Shown one piece after another: positions 54,999-64,000 of a stretch of DNA of 64,000 bases. Source of the DNA: Periplaneta americana. Lineage: Eukaryota > Arthropoda > Insecta > Blattodea > Blattidae. The DNA is taken from the NCBI RefSeq assembly GCF_040183065.1, contig NC_091125.1, forward strand, positions 117,476,121-117,540,120. The letters run 5' to 3'. Both the position numbers and the translations under genes were made by a program. The notes beneath the pieces are model-generated. The model was not told where the DNA came from. It searched no databases and saw nothing but the letters and a program-made list of their open reading frames with translations. How positions within the stretch are numbered: position 1 is the stretch's first letter; every line of letters starts with the position of its first letter.

Positions 54999-56400
54999 TG
55001 TATTGTATTGTATTTATTAACATTCCATGGTATTCATACATTGCTTTACAGCTAGAATATGGAACAAGTAAAAAAACTTAATACTATTATAAAGTCTTAA
55101 TTTATAGTCACAGTCTAGATGAAATATATGCAGATGAGATTTACAATATAGTCTACTAGTACAACACAAAGTTTTAGTATCAATTTCATGAAGTGTTATT
55201 GAATGTCATGAATTCACCTACAGAATAGAAGCCGTGAGAAATTAGGCACATCTTTAATTTGGCCCTAAATAATCTTATGTTTTGAGTTTCATTTTTATAT
55301 CGATAGGGAGGCTATTAAAAGTTTTTACTGCCATATAACGCACTCCTTTTTGATAGCACGATAGACTTGCCGATGGAGTATGAAATTCATTTTTTTGACG
55401 TGTATTTATGCTATGATCTGTTGAATTAGTTACAAAGTATTGACGATTACATACAAGGAAGATTATTAATGAAAAGATATACTGACAAGCCATGGACATT
55501 ATTTGTAGTTTTTTTTTTAAATAGTCCTACACGATTCCCTAGATTTGGCACCTACAAATATTCTAATTACTCCTTTTTTGTAATGGAAATATACTGTTAC
55601 TATCTGTGGAATTTCCCCAGAATATTATTCCAAAACTCATTATCGAGTGAAAGTATGCAAAGTATATTGTTTTTAAGGTATTGATATTTACTATCTTTTG
55701 CATAGATCTAATAGCAAAACAAGCTGAATTTAGTTTGGGGGTAATTTCTTTAATATGATTTTTCCAATTTAACACATTATCGATTTTTAAGCCAAGAAAT
55801 TTGGTTGTTGTTGTTGTTTCTAATAGGATCTATTGTTAATTATTGCGCTTGAAATTTGCGAGATTGAATTTGCACAGGATTTAAATTGAATTATGTTAGT
55901 TTTGTTACAATTTAATACCAATTTATTGACTGAGAACCAGGCACATATTTTGAAGAGAATTTCCTCTGTTGAAGATTGCAATGTGTTGGAGTTATTGGCT
56001 GTAATTACTATACTTGTGTCATCTGCAAATAATATGGGATGACCTACATCTTTTATTAGGGGGGGGGGCAAGATAATTTATAAACACTAGAAAAAGTAGG
56101 GGACCTAATATTGATCCTTGAGGAATTCCATTATTAATAATTCCCCATGTCGATGCAGATTTCATAGATGTATTAATTTCAACTTTCTGTTTCCTATCTA
56201 TGAGATATGAGTGAAACCATTGTTGTGCAACACCTTTTAATTCCATAATAATCTAATTTATCTAGCAGCATTTTATGATTTATACAGTCAATTACTTTGG
56301 ATAAATCACAGAAAATCTCTCCAACTTGTAATTTTTTATTAACTGCCTCCAGAATTTTGTCAATTAAACTAAATGTTGCATTTTCTGTGCCTTAGAACAG
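54999..56400 (-). pseudogene. LINE family D (Jockey/CR1-like) reverse-transcriptase copy with (AATAC)n tail
   Basis: Minus strand: LIDKILEAVNKKLQVGE-like text near 56350, MELKGVAQQWFHSYLIDRKQ, KVEINTSMKSASTWGIINNG, IPQGSILGPLLFLVFIN (reverse-transcriptase block 4), HPILFADDTSIVITANNSNT (catalytic FADD near 56030), WFSVNKLVLNCNKTNIIQF, MLNWKNHIKEITPKLNSACF, AIRSMQKIVNINTLKTIYFA, and far C-terminal RYMAVKTFNSLPIDIKMKLK near 55290. The tail is repeats of ACAAT at 54999-55015. Frameshifts inactivate it. Confidence 0.88.
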
Positions 56401-56439
56401 TTCTTCTTTTTTCGTTTTGCTTTGTACAAACGTACTATA

Positions 56440-56620
56440 CGTATAAGATGATGATTATAGTTGCCATTTTTTTATCTAGTAATTACCGTGCATATCTTTG
56501 AATCCATGTATCATGGGTTCAAATCTGGGCGTAGACAGTGAAACCCATAACATCATTTTCTTTGGGAAAGATATGAAATATAGAGGTCCCGTGTTATTGG
56601 AATTAATTAAAAAAAGCCGC
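56440..56620 (+). mobile_element. SINE-like tRNA-related repeat
   Basis: ATCTTTGAATCCATGTATCA then B-box-like GGGTTCAAATCTGGG (56515-56530), followed by a body with GAAACCCATAACATC. A box weak. Confidence 0.4.
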
Positions 56621-56725
56621 CCTTAATAAGGGTTCAATAGATCGGCCTACTAATCAATTAATAATGAACAGTGATTAAAAACAATTATGTGACAATTTGA
56701 AAGAAAAAAAACATTGAGATAAATG

Positions 56726-57000
56726 CTAAGAAAACATAGGAAATCGTTTACAATAAAAGTTTCTTGGGTACAAATGATTACTAATTATAGCTAAGGATGA
56801 TTTTAACATGTGAGATCCTATGGCATCAATCGTTGCATCAGAAATTTTAAATTGTTTAAGTTGATTTAAAGTTCCTCGCGGGATCGTGCCTCGGGCACCG
56901 AACATGAGTCCAAAAACTGTCCAATGTGTGATGTGGTATTGTGCTCCGAAGTGCTGGCAACAAGGCTTATATATGACAAACAAATAAAACAACCCGATCA
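56726..57000 (-). pseudogene. LINE family E, C-terminal fragment
   Basis: Minus strand: ITHWTVFGLMFGARGTIPRG, TLNQLKQFKISDATIDAIGS, HMLKSSLAIISNHLY. The (F/V)G...GARGTIP pattern followed by a helix and a final I..HLY is the end of R4/Dong- and R2-type LINE proteins. No tail was seen. Confidence 0.6.
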
Positions 57001-57049
57001 GGTAAAATTAATGACTAGCTGTTTGTTGTCGCCACATAGTTACTTTGCT

Positions 57050-57212
57050 TTGCGGATAGTTTCTCGGTGTGTCATCTTCCGATCTCCATTTCATCATAAT
57101 TTCATAGCATTTCCAGATCGTCGGCTGGCGGGGTACAGTGGTGTCTTGTTTGCCTGCTTCGAAACCTGGATACTCAGTGAATCTTAGCGTAGTCAGCTAG
57201 TATGGGTTGGGA
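57050..57212 (+). mobile_element. SINE family Y, 3' part
   Basis: TTTCTCGGTGTG, ATTTCATAGCATTTCCAGAT, CGTCGGCTGGCGG, CTGCTTCGAAACCTGGATAC and TAGCGTAGTCAGCTAGT align with 63820-63990. Confidence 0.75.
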
Positions 57213-57427
57213 ATGTGCCGAGTTGGAGTTAGCGTAATAGTTCTCTTTGATTTGATGCTAATGTTCGCCCTCCCCTTTCAGGATAATAGTAAAGCTACGG
57301 TCAGACCTAAATGTTATGTATTGTACACGTACAGGATAAGGGTACAGCACAAAGGTGTCCTAGAGTTGCGAGGCTGTGTCATATTTAGACATTAATTTTT
57401 ATTGTTGTGATGATGTGTATTATTAGC
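57213..57427. other. No feature recognised
   Basis: Short spacer before LINE A. No gene supported. Confidence 0.45.
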
Positions 57428-57439
57428 TATTATTATTAT

Positions 57440-58050
57440 TATTATTATTAGCAACAGTAACAAATATAAATGACACTCGGGAGGAAATTAAACTCGGAAT
57501 AAATATGGGAAATGTGTGTTATTATTCGGTTGAGAAGCTTTTATCATCTAGTCTGCTGTCAAAAAATCTGAAAGTTAGAATTTATAAAACAGTTATATTA
57601 CCGGTTGTTCTGTATGGTTGTGAAACTTGGACTCTCACTCTGAGAGAGGAACATAGGTTAAGGGTGTTTGAGAATAAGGTGCTTAGGAAAATATTTGGGG
57701 CTAAGAGGGATGAAGTTACAGGAGAATGGAGAAAGTTACACAACGCAGAACTGCACGCATTGTATTCTTCACCTGACATAATTAGGAACATTAAATCCAG
57801 ACGTTTGCGATGGGCAGGGCATGTAGCACGTATGGGCGAATCCAGGAATGCATATAGAGTGTTAGTTGGGAGACCGGAGGGAAAAAGACCTTTAGGGAGG
57901 CCGAGACGTAGATGGGAGGATAATATTAAAATGGATTTGAGGGAGGTGGGATATGATGATAGGGACTGGATTAATCTTGCACAGGATAGGGACCGATGGC
58001 GGGCTTATGTGAGGGCGGCAATGAACCTTCGGGTTCCTTAAAAGCCATTT
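57440..58050 (+). pseudogene. LINE family A, 5'-truncated 3' end with open C-terminus
   Basis: Open from about 57452 to the stop at 58039-58041 (178 residues from the first ATG at 57505): VCYYSVEKLLSSSLLSKNLK, VRIYKTVILPVVLYGCETWT, RVFENKVLRKIFGAKRDEVT, LHALYSSPDIIRNIKSRRLR, WAGHVARMGESRNAYRVLVG, RPRRRWEDNIKMDLREVGYD and RAYVRAAMNLRVP. After the stop come AAAAGCCATTTGTAAGTAAG and (TATT)(ATT)n. No stop interrupts the frame, so it is the youngest A copy. It is not a host gene: the start of the frame is arbitrary and the endonuclease and catalytic reverse transcriptase are missing. Confidence 0.92.
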
Positions 58051-58055
58051 GTAAG

Positions 58056-58082
58056 TAAGTATTATTATTATTATTATTATTA

Positions 58083-58112
<30 letters not shown>
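58056..58112. repeat. (ATT)n tail of LINE A
   Basis: ATT tract with one GTT interruption. It continues after the SINE as 58370-58417. Confidence 0.9.
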
Positions 58113-58117
<5 letters not shown>

Positions 58118-58371
58118 CACCGGCGTGGCTCAGTCTGTTTAAGGCGCTTGCCTGCCGGTCTGAAGTTGCTCTCGGGCGCGGGTTTGGTGCCCGCTTCGGC
58201 TCATTACCTGGTTGGGTTTTTTCCGAGGTTTTCCCCAACCGTAAGGTGAATGCCAGGTAATCTATGGCGAATCCTCGGCCTTATCTCGCCAAATACCATC
58301 TCGCTATCACCAATCTCATCGACACTAAATAACCTCGCAATTGATACAGCGTCGTTAAATAACCCACTAAA

Positions 58372-58375
<4 letters not shown>
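58118..58375 (+). mobile_element. tRNA-derived SINE, type 1, inside the (ATT)n tract
   Basis: Head CCGGCGTGGCTCAGTCTGTT (A box), GGCGCTTGCCTGCCGGTCTG with a long variable arm, B-box-like GGTTTGGTGCCC, body GATTACCTGGTTGGGTTTTT through GATACAGCGTCGTTAAATAA. ATT repeats on both sides. Confidence 0.9.
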
Positions 58376-58417
<42 letters not shown>

Positions 58418-58419
<2 letters not shown>

Positions 58420-59204
58420 TGTAATGATATTATGAGAGCAATTTGTTATCACTTCCACTGGCTGTGTTTACACATTTGCAGTGTGAATAACTTACAAGTT
58501 ACAATAATAGAAAGTGAAACAAGTAAAGTGTGTACAGTACATCCTGTTCAGAGCAAAAATTTTCAAAACATTTTAGTAGAACAGAACATAGATGAGAAAT
58601 CGTAATTTTTTTATCTAGCTTCGTATTAAACTTGTTATTTTTAAGAGATGTTAGTGACATTTCTGTTACTTGTCCTTTACCGCTACTCTTTAAGAAGTTC
58701 AATCTGCGATGGGTTGTTTAATTATAATAGGTTGCTTGCACATCGTATGACATCTTGCGTCGGTGCTTTCGTCCTGGAGGTAGCGGAGGAAAAATGCAGA
58801 TTTAATTAGAATATGTGGAACAAAAAATAAAAATACGAACGAAGGGCAGTATTTCATTTGCTAGTTTATGCAATGTAATACAAAAAAAAAAAAAAACTGT
58901 GTTTCGACTTGGAGTAAATCGTTATTCCAAATGAGAAGCCTGTATTTTTAAATAAAACTGGAATATCCCGCGTGCATCACTCCTGGGTAAATAACTCTTA
59001 AGATATAAAATGAAAAAAAATTCCGTCTTGTACATAAATATAATCAAGCTGCATGTGTATCTGAAATGCAGAAAAGTATATTTCCGTGAAAAATTTGAAA
59101 TAGATTTTTTAGCATTTTAGTCATCCACTTTTTACACTTCGTGTAATGAGAAAGTGGAAAATAATAAAAAAAAAATCGTGATACCCAATTTTGAATAAAT
59201 ATGG
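58418..59204. other. No feature recognised
   Basis: AT-rich, A14 run near 58880. Confidence 0.5.
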
Positions 59205-59853
59205 TTATTGGAAGAAAAATACTGAAGGTAAACGTGAGAATTGCAGTAAAACAAGTAAAAAATTGCAAACACGTGCGATGTACTATGAGTAGTAACATGA
59301 GCTGATGCCAGGAAGTCAAAAGGAGGGTAACAATGGTAAAGGAACCTTTTAATAGGAAAAGGAGCATTTACTGCTGATCTCTGGAAAAAAAATTACTAAA
59401 AGAGAGACTAGTGAAGTGTTTTGTATGGAGTGTGACATTATATGGAGCTAAAATATGGACATTACAACGAAGTGAAGAGAAACGACTAGAAGCATTTCAA
59501 ACGTGGGTGTGGAGAAAAATGGAGCGTGTGAAATTGACAGACAAAATAAGAAATGAAACTGGCTAGAAAGAGTGGGTGAAGAAAGAATAATGTTGAAACT
59601 GATCAGGAAGAGAAAAAGAAATTGGCTGGGTCACTTGCTAAGAAAGAACATCCCACTGAAGGGAAGCTCTGGAAGGAATACTGAATAGGAAAAACGTTCA
59701 GGGCAGGAGAAAATACGAGATAATAGACATTAAGATACCACATGAATCGCATGCGGAGATCAAGAGGAAGGCGGAAAATAGAGAAGATTGGAGCATGTTG
59801 GGTTTACAGTGAAAGACCTCCATGGGCAGAAAACTGTGAATGAATGGGTTTTG
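59205..59853 (+). pseudogene. LINE family C, 3'-end copy 1 of a head-to-tail pair
   Basis: Broken frames give GRKILKVNVRIAVKQ-like text, SSNMS.CQEVKRRVTMVKEP, FNRKRSIYC, KRLVKCFVWSVTLYGAKIWT, EKRLEAFQTWVWRKMERVKL, KRNWLGHLLRKN, and RKAENREDWSMLGLQ with stop at 59809-59811, then ...ATGAATGGG. Stops and frameshifts throughout. Confidence 0.85.
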
Positions 59854-59959
59854 TGTAATTTTAAGTCTAGGGATTCCGATAAGTTCATATTATTAGAGTA
59901 AAAATGTATATGGTTACTGCTTGGGTGAAGACAAGTCATTATGCAACGAAATATATGGG

Positions 59960-61300
59960 AAATGCGAATGGCATGAAGGTTTTGCATCCAGTACCGAAAA
60001 AAAAAATAATGCGAAGAAATGTAATGAGTTCAGGACTATCAGCCTGATATCAAACTCGGCGAAGATTCTCCTATGGATACGGAAACCACTTCTGTATTCT
60101 AAGATGGAAGAACAATTGGATGAAGAGCAGTTTGACTTCAGGAAGGAAAAAGATACGAGAGATGCAGTTGGACTGCTACGAACAATCGGCGAAAGATACC
60201 TAGTGAAGAATAAAGAGGTGTAGGGATATATGGTATTTGTGGACCTAGAAAATGCTTTTGACAGAGTGGATTGGAATAAACTGATGGGGATACTAAAGAA
60301 AAAGGTGTGGATTGGAAAGAGGGAAGGCTGTTCAGTCATCTTTATATGAAACGAGTCAGTCAGGATAGGAGAAGAAATGTTAGAAGGCAGTGAAATAGAG
60401 GGAGGCATACTAGAGGATGTCCTTTATCACCTACCCTGTTCAACATCTACTTCGAGGATTTAGTGAAGAACTATTTTCAGAACATGGGAGGAGTGATGGT
60501 AGGAGGAGGAATAGAGCGCATAAGATTTGCTGATGATATGACAGTAGGAGAAGAGGAGATGATACTAAGGGATATGCTACTGGAGCTAAATTATAGCTGT
60601 GAGCAGTATGGGATGAAGATAAATGCAAATAAGACAAAGACCATGGTCATAGGAAGAAAAATGAAGATAAAATTGCGAATTCTAAATGAGACAGTACAGC
60701 ACATGGACAGCTTCAAATACTTGGGGTGTACTATAAGCAGTAACATGAGCTGCTGCCAGGAAGTCAAAAGTGGGATAGAAATGGGCAATGAAGCTTTTAC
60801 TAGAAAAAGGAGTATCTTCTGCGGACCTCTGGAGAAAACTAAGGATGAGACTAGTAAAGTGCTTTGTTTGGAGTGTGGCATTGTATAGGGCAGAAACATG
60901 CACATTAGACGAAGTGAAGAGAAACGAATAGAAGCGTTTGAACTATGAATATGGAGAAGAATGGAACGCATGAAGTGGACAGACAGAATAAGAAATTAAA
61001 TTGTGTTGGAAGGAGTGGGTGAAGAAAGAATAACGCTGAAACTGATCAGGAAGAGGAAAAGGAATTGGTTGGGTCACTGGCTGAGAAAAAACTGTCTACT
61101 GAAGGATGCACTGGAAGGAATGGTGAACGGGAGAAGAGTTCGGGGCAGAAGAAGATATCGGATGATAGACGACATTAAGATATATGGATCATATGAGGAG
61201 ACAAAGAGGAAGGCAGAAAATAGGAAAGATTGGAGAAAGTTAGGTTTGCAGTGAAAAACCTGCCCTTAGGCAGAAAACTATGAATGAATGAATGAATGCA
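59960..61300 (+). pseudogene. LINE family C, longer copy 2 with reverse transcriptase and (GAAT)n tail
   Basis: NAKKCNEFRTISLISNSAKI (block 2), LDEEQFDFRKEKDTRDAVGL (block 2a), MVFVDLENAFDRVDWNKLMG (first catalytic D), a damaged GCPLSP block, RIRFADDMTVGEEEMILRDM (FADD near 60530), LNYSCEQYGMKINANKTKTM, MDSFKYLGCTISSNMSCCQE, then frameshifts, LKLIRKRKRNWLGHWLRKNC, ALEGMVNGRRVRGRRRYRMI, DDIKIYGSYEETKRKAENRK and DWRKLGLQ with stop at 61252-61254. The tail is four ATGA repeats at 61279-61299. It lacks the endonuclease. Confidence 0.9.
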
Positions 61301-63679
61301 TACTTACCGGATAAATTGATCTTTGGAAAATGGATGTGAACAAAATTCGTTTATTAGTGAGGAGCATGGGCTTCGCGCGTGCAGATAGGTAAACAAACGT
61401 CGTGACGAGTATTCGTATTTTTGTTGGTAATACTGAAACTGCATTTTCGTGATAATCTTGAAATACGAGTACCAGTATAGTAGATTTTCGCAACATAGCA
61501 ATGTTTCCTTGTTCATTGATAAGGTAAGGGTTATCGGATTAGACATAGAGCAACACGTCTTAATTTTCCCCTCTTAGTGATTAAGTCCTGAGTTGAAGCA
61601 GATGACAGCATTCTTACATTGTTTCATTGTCCACTATTTAGGGAGATGTCTTCCACTGTCTGAAATAAGGTCGCATGGCAAGTACCTCCGAGAAAGGACT
61701 AAGGTGCGAGTGTGATTAATTTTACTGAACTTAGTTCCTAGCAACTGACCTTGGTTCCTAGCAACTGACCTTCTCTCTTTCATTCTGTAAATGGGTTTGT
61801 CGTAGTCTGCAGCTAATACAAGGTAATTTTATTTTACGACCCTTTCAAACTTCAGACGTCGTTATATATACGAGGCGCTGAGCTATACTGAGAATGGCCG
61901 GTTTATTTCCACTACCTCAAGATATTGTTCGCCAAGATCTTTCAATACTCCAATACCTTGAAAGAGGGATCTATCAGGTGGAATTCATTACTTATGATTA
62001 GTAAAGTTGAATTTTGACGTTAGTAAGAAATTGCCGGCATATTTGATATATTCCAGTGTTTATATTTTGAATTGAACATGATGCTATGAGAGAACTTCTG
62101 TTAGATGTCATCTAGGGACACTTTATAGATAAGTCAACCTTTATTAAAATATAAATTAAATAAACTTAAATGCAATTTTTTTATTCTCCCTAACAGAGTT
62201 TACATAGGCTACTGCATTTTGGCTGAAAATCCTTGTGAAAGACATCGAGCTATCAACACCATACGAAGCTGAATCTTCGTACTAAGAAATAAGCTCCCCA
62301 GTTCAGAGACGGGGTTTGTTTGTATGTTGTAGGTATGACTGGTTTTTCTCACAATATTATGATTAGTTGCATCACCTTAAGTTTAAAGTGAGATCAATCA
62401 AATGATATTATTTGGGAAGGAAAACATGTCTGTCGCTTGTTTTTGAAATCCAATTCTAGCCTCTTTGATAAGAAATCATTAGGACCTGTGTGGATCTAAT
62501 CAGTAGGCTTACATGTGGGCCAAACAGTTTCTTGAACTAATTACACCTCAAAATAACATAGTGACTTTCTAATGAATAAATAACATATAACGGTGGTTGT
62601 GCATTCAGAGACCCTTTTTGAAATTTGGAAACTATTCAGATTTGATAAATATTTTAAGAGATCTAACAATTGCAGCACTCAAAGGCTCAATAGCTATTTT
62701 CAGGCATCATACATATGGACCATGACTAATTCCTTGACGTTACTTCATTTAATATCATGTGTTTCAATATAATTCAAATTGTTATTTTTCACTCTAACAA
62801 CAATGTATCACTAAGCCTCAAGGCATTTACTCTATTGTATCATGGTATTCTTTGTCGATGGCAACCTGCAGTGGTTACAGGAAGAAATTAAATAAAAATG
62901 ATAATGTGACGTAATGAAGAGATATTAGAAAAAAAAAAAGAGCAAAACTACTCAGTGACTTTGTCCACTGCAAATTCCACAGGTTTCGCCAAAAATCCAG
63001 CCACACACGTGCCTGTCAAACACAGTTGGTTTAACCAAACATACTATGCATTATGTCTTGAATATCAAATGTTTAACAATAATTATTGTCGAAGGTATTA
63101 TTTTCATAATCACTGAATTTTTTTTAATCAGTGGGCGATTTTTGAAGTCCCTGACTAAACTTTATGCAGTTGACCATCTTGAACAATTCACATGAATGCA
63201 AAAAGCGTTATTGTAACTTGTATTAATTATTTTTTAGTAAAAATGACATAATTTTGGTGTTCAGGTGTTAAGTTCATAGAATGTCAGCGACCAGATATTA
63301 TTTTACCATATGAGAACATTGTCCTTATTGCATTTTAATGACAACTTTATAGTACGAGATCGTCTGCAATTAAGCCCAATTAAACATTCTGTACCAAATT
63401 TAAAAAACACCACCTATTCGGGCGCAGCGATTTATTTTCTTCTTCACTTAACAATACGTATTGTATCTGACATTACGTTTTGCCAATATTGTTCGTATTG
63501 TAGCCTATATATTTTCGACCAGTATTCCGAAATTGTGTGGTAGAAATTTATCGGTAGTGTCTTTGGTTGAGTTTTAAATTACAGCCGGTTTTATTTTTCA
63601 TTGTCTTATAATTTCCTGCCATTTTCATAGTTATATTTTCAATAAACACCTGTTTTAGTATTTCAGTATCATTTTCAAG
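61301..63679. other. No gene recognised
   Basis: About 2.4 kb of AT-rich sequence. Only the small tandem repeat at 61732-61775 stands out. Open frames at 61278-61546 and 63310-63543 show no domain. Confidence 0.5.
61732..61775. repeat. Two tandem 21-bp units
   Basis: GTTCCTAGCAACTGACCTTG is followed at once by GTTCCTAGCAACTGACCTTC. Each unit holds the small inverted word GTTCCTAGCAAC. Confidence 0.9.
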
Positions 63680-64000
63680 GACCCCTGCGGAGGCTGAGAG
63701 GTCAGACCTCCGGCTTGTCACGCAGGCGGCCCGGGTTCGAGTCCCGGTCACGTCTAGGATTTTTCATTGAGAAATCCATAGTGACACTTGTGACGGACAA
63801 GGTCGCAGTTTGGGTTTTTCTCGGAGTTCTCCCGTTTTTCCATATATTAGAGATGTACATAATTTCGTCATCATTCCATAGCATTTCCCAATCGTCTGCT
63901 GGCGATGCACGGAGGGGGCTGGCCTAGGGACGAGGGGTTGCCTGCTCGAAACCTGGGTACGCAGCGAACCTTAGTGTAGTCAGCAGGTGTAGGTTTGGGA
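63680..64000 (+). mobile_element. SINE family Y with tRNA-derived head, cut by window edge
   Basis: The head CTGCGGAGGCTGAGAGGTCA has an anticodon-arm-like CCTCCGGCTTGTCACGCAGG and B box GGTTCGAGTCC, followed by a body ending TAGTGTAGTCAGCAGGT. The 3' half matches 57050-57212. The 3' end lies beyond the window. Confidence 0.8.

Noticed and set aside
57505-58041. 178-residue host gene
   Set aside because: The product is a LINE C-terminus present in at least five copies in this window, with a retrotransposon tail directly after the stop.
17405-64000. Further PLC-beta exons in the window
   Set aside because: I looked for PH-domain, EF-hand, X and Y box patterns and saw none; short exons could still be missed by eye.

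Overview
This is a 64-kb piece of a large, AT-rich, repeat-rich insect genome. The reasons are one spliced exon of an animal signalling gene, tRNA-derived SINEs, several non-LTR retrotransposon families, Tc1/mariner, hAT, pogo, PIF/Harbinger and Helitron pieces, short CCTAA runs (the insect telomere pentamer) and long (ATT)n tracts. The repeat families look to me like those of cockroaches or termites (Blattodea). That is recognition, not a measured match, so the species stays open. There is no bacterial, organellar or viral gene content.

The only host protein-coding sequence I can support is at 17306-17404 (+). It is the first coding exon of a phospholipase C beta of the PLCB1 / Drosophila Plc21C class, with an in-frame upstream stop, a good start context and a consensus splice donor. 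The next exon is not recognisable downstream, so about 46.6 kb to the right edge is probably first intron, and the left 16-17 kb is upstream flank or distal 5' sequence.

Layout. 1-9500: AT-rich flank with a TA-flanked MITE, a mariner remnant split by a hAT MITE, a pogo-type C-terminus, a second hAT MITE, a hairpin MITE and SINEs. 9530-13330: one decayed minus-strand LINE with endonuclease and reverse-transcriptase parts, interrupted by another LINE fragment and by a mariner element that itself carries a tRNA-like insertion with a 93-bp palindrome. 14290-16360: Tc1 transposon, LINE and SINE debris. 16861-17404: promoter/5'UTR region and PLC exon. 17405-25200: duplicated SINE plus telomere-like module, a target-duplication-flanked LINE end, a hAT MITE and a 1.8-kb LINE reverse-transcriptase copy. 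26120-36725: piggyBac-like and Harbinger elements, a Tc1 element with a MITE inside it, two mariner remnants and a roughly 50-bp minisatellite. 36800-39130: SINEs, a LINE end and two adjacent MITEs. 41842-47706: Helitron termini enclosing MITEs, LINE 3'UTRs and a deleted pogo element. 47707-61300: a chain of LINE fragments from several families, with SINEs. 61300-64000: mostly featureless, ending inside a SINE cut by the window edge.

Apart from the PLC exon nothing here looks like genes working together. What can be read is the insertion history: many target-site duplications and nested insertions put the elements in relative order. No exciting new biochemical system was found. The least ordinary structures are a tRNA-like cassette framed by inverted repeats, a 93-bp perfect palindrome, and a SINE family whose tRNA-like part lies at the 3' end.
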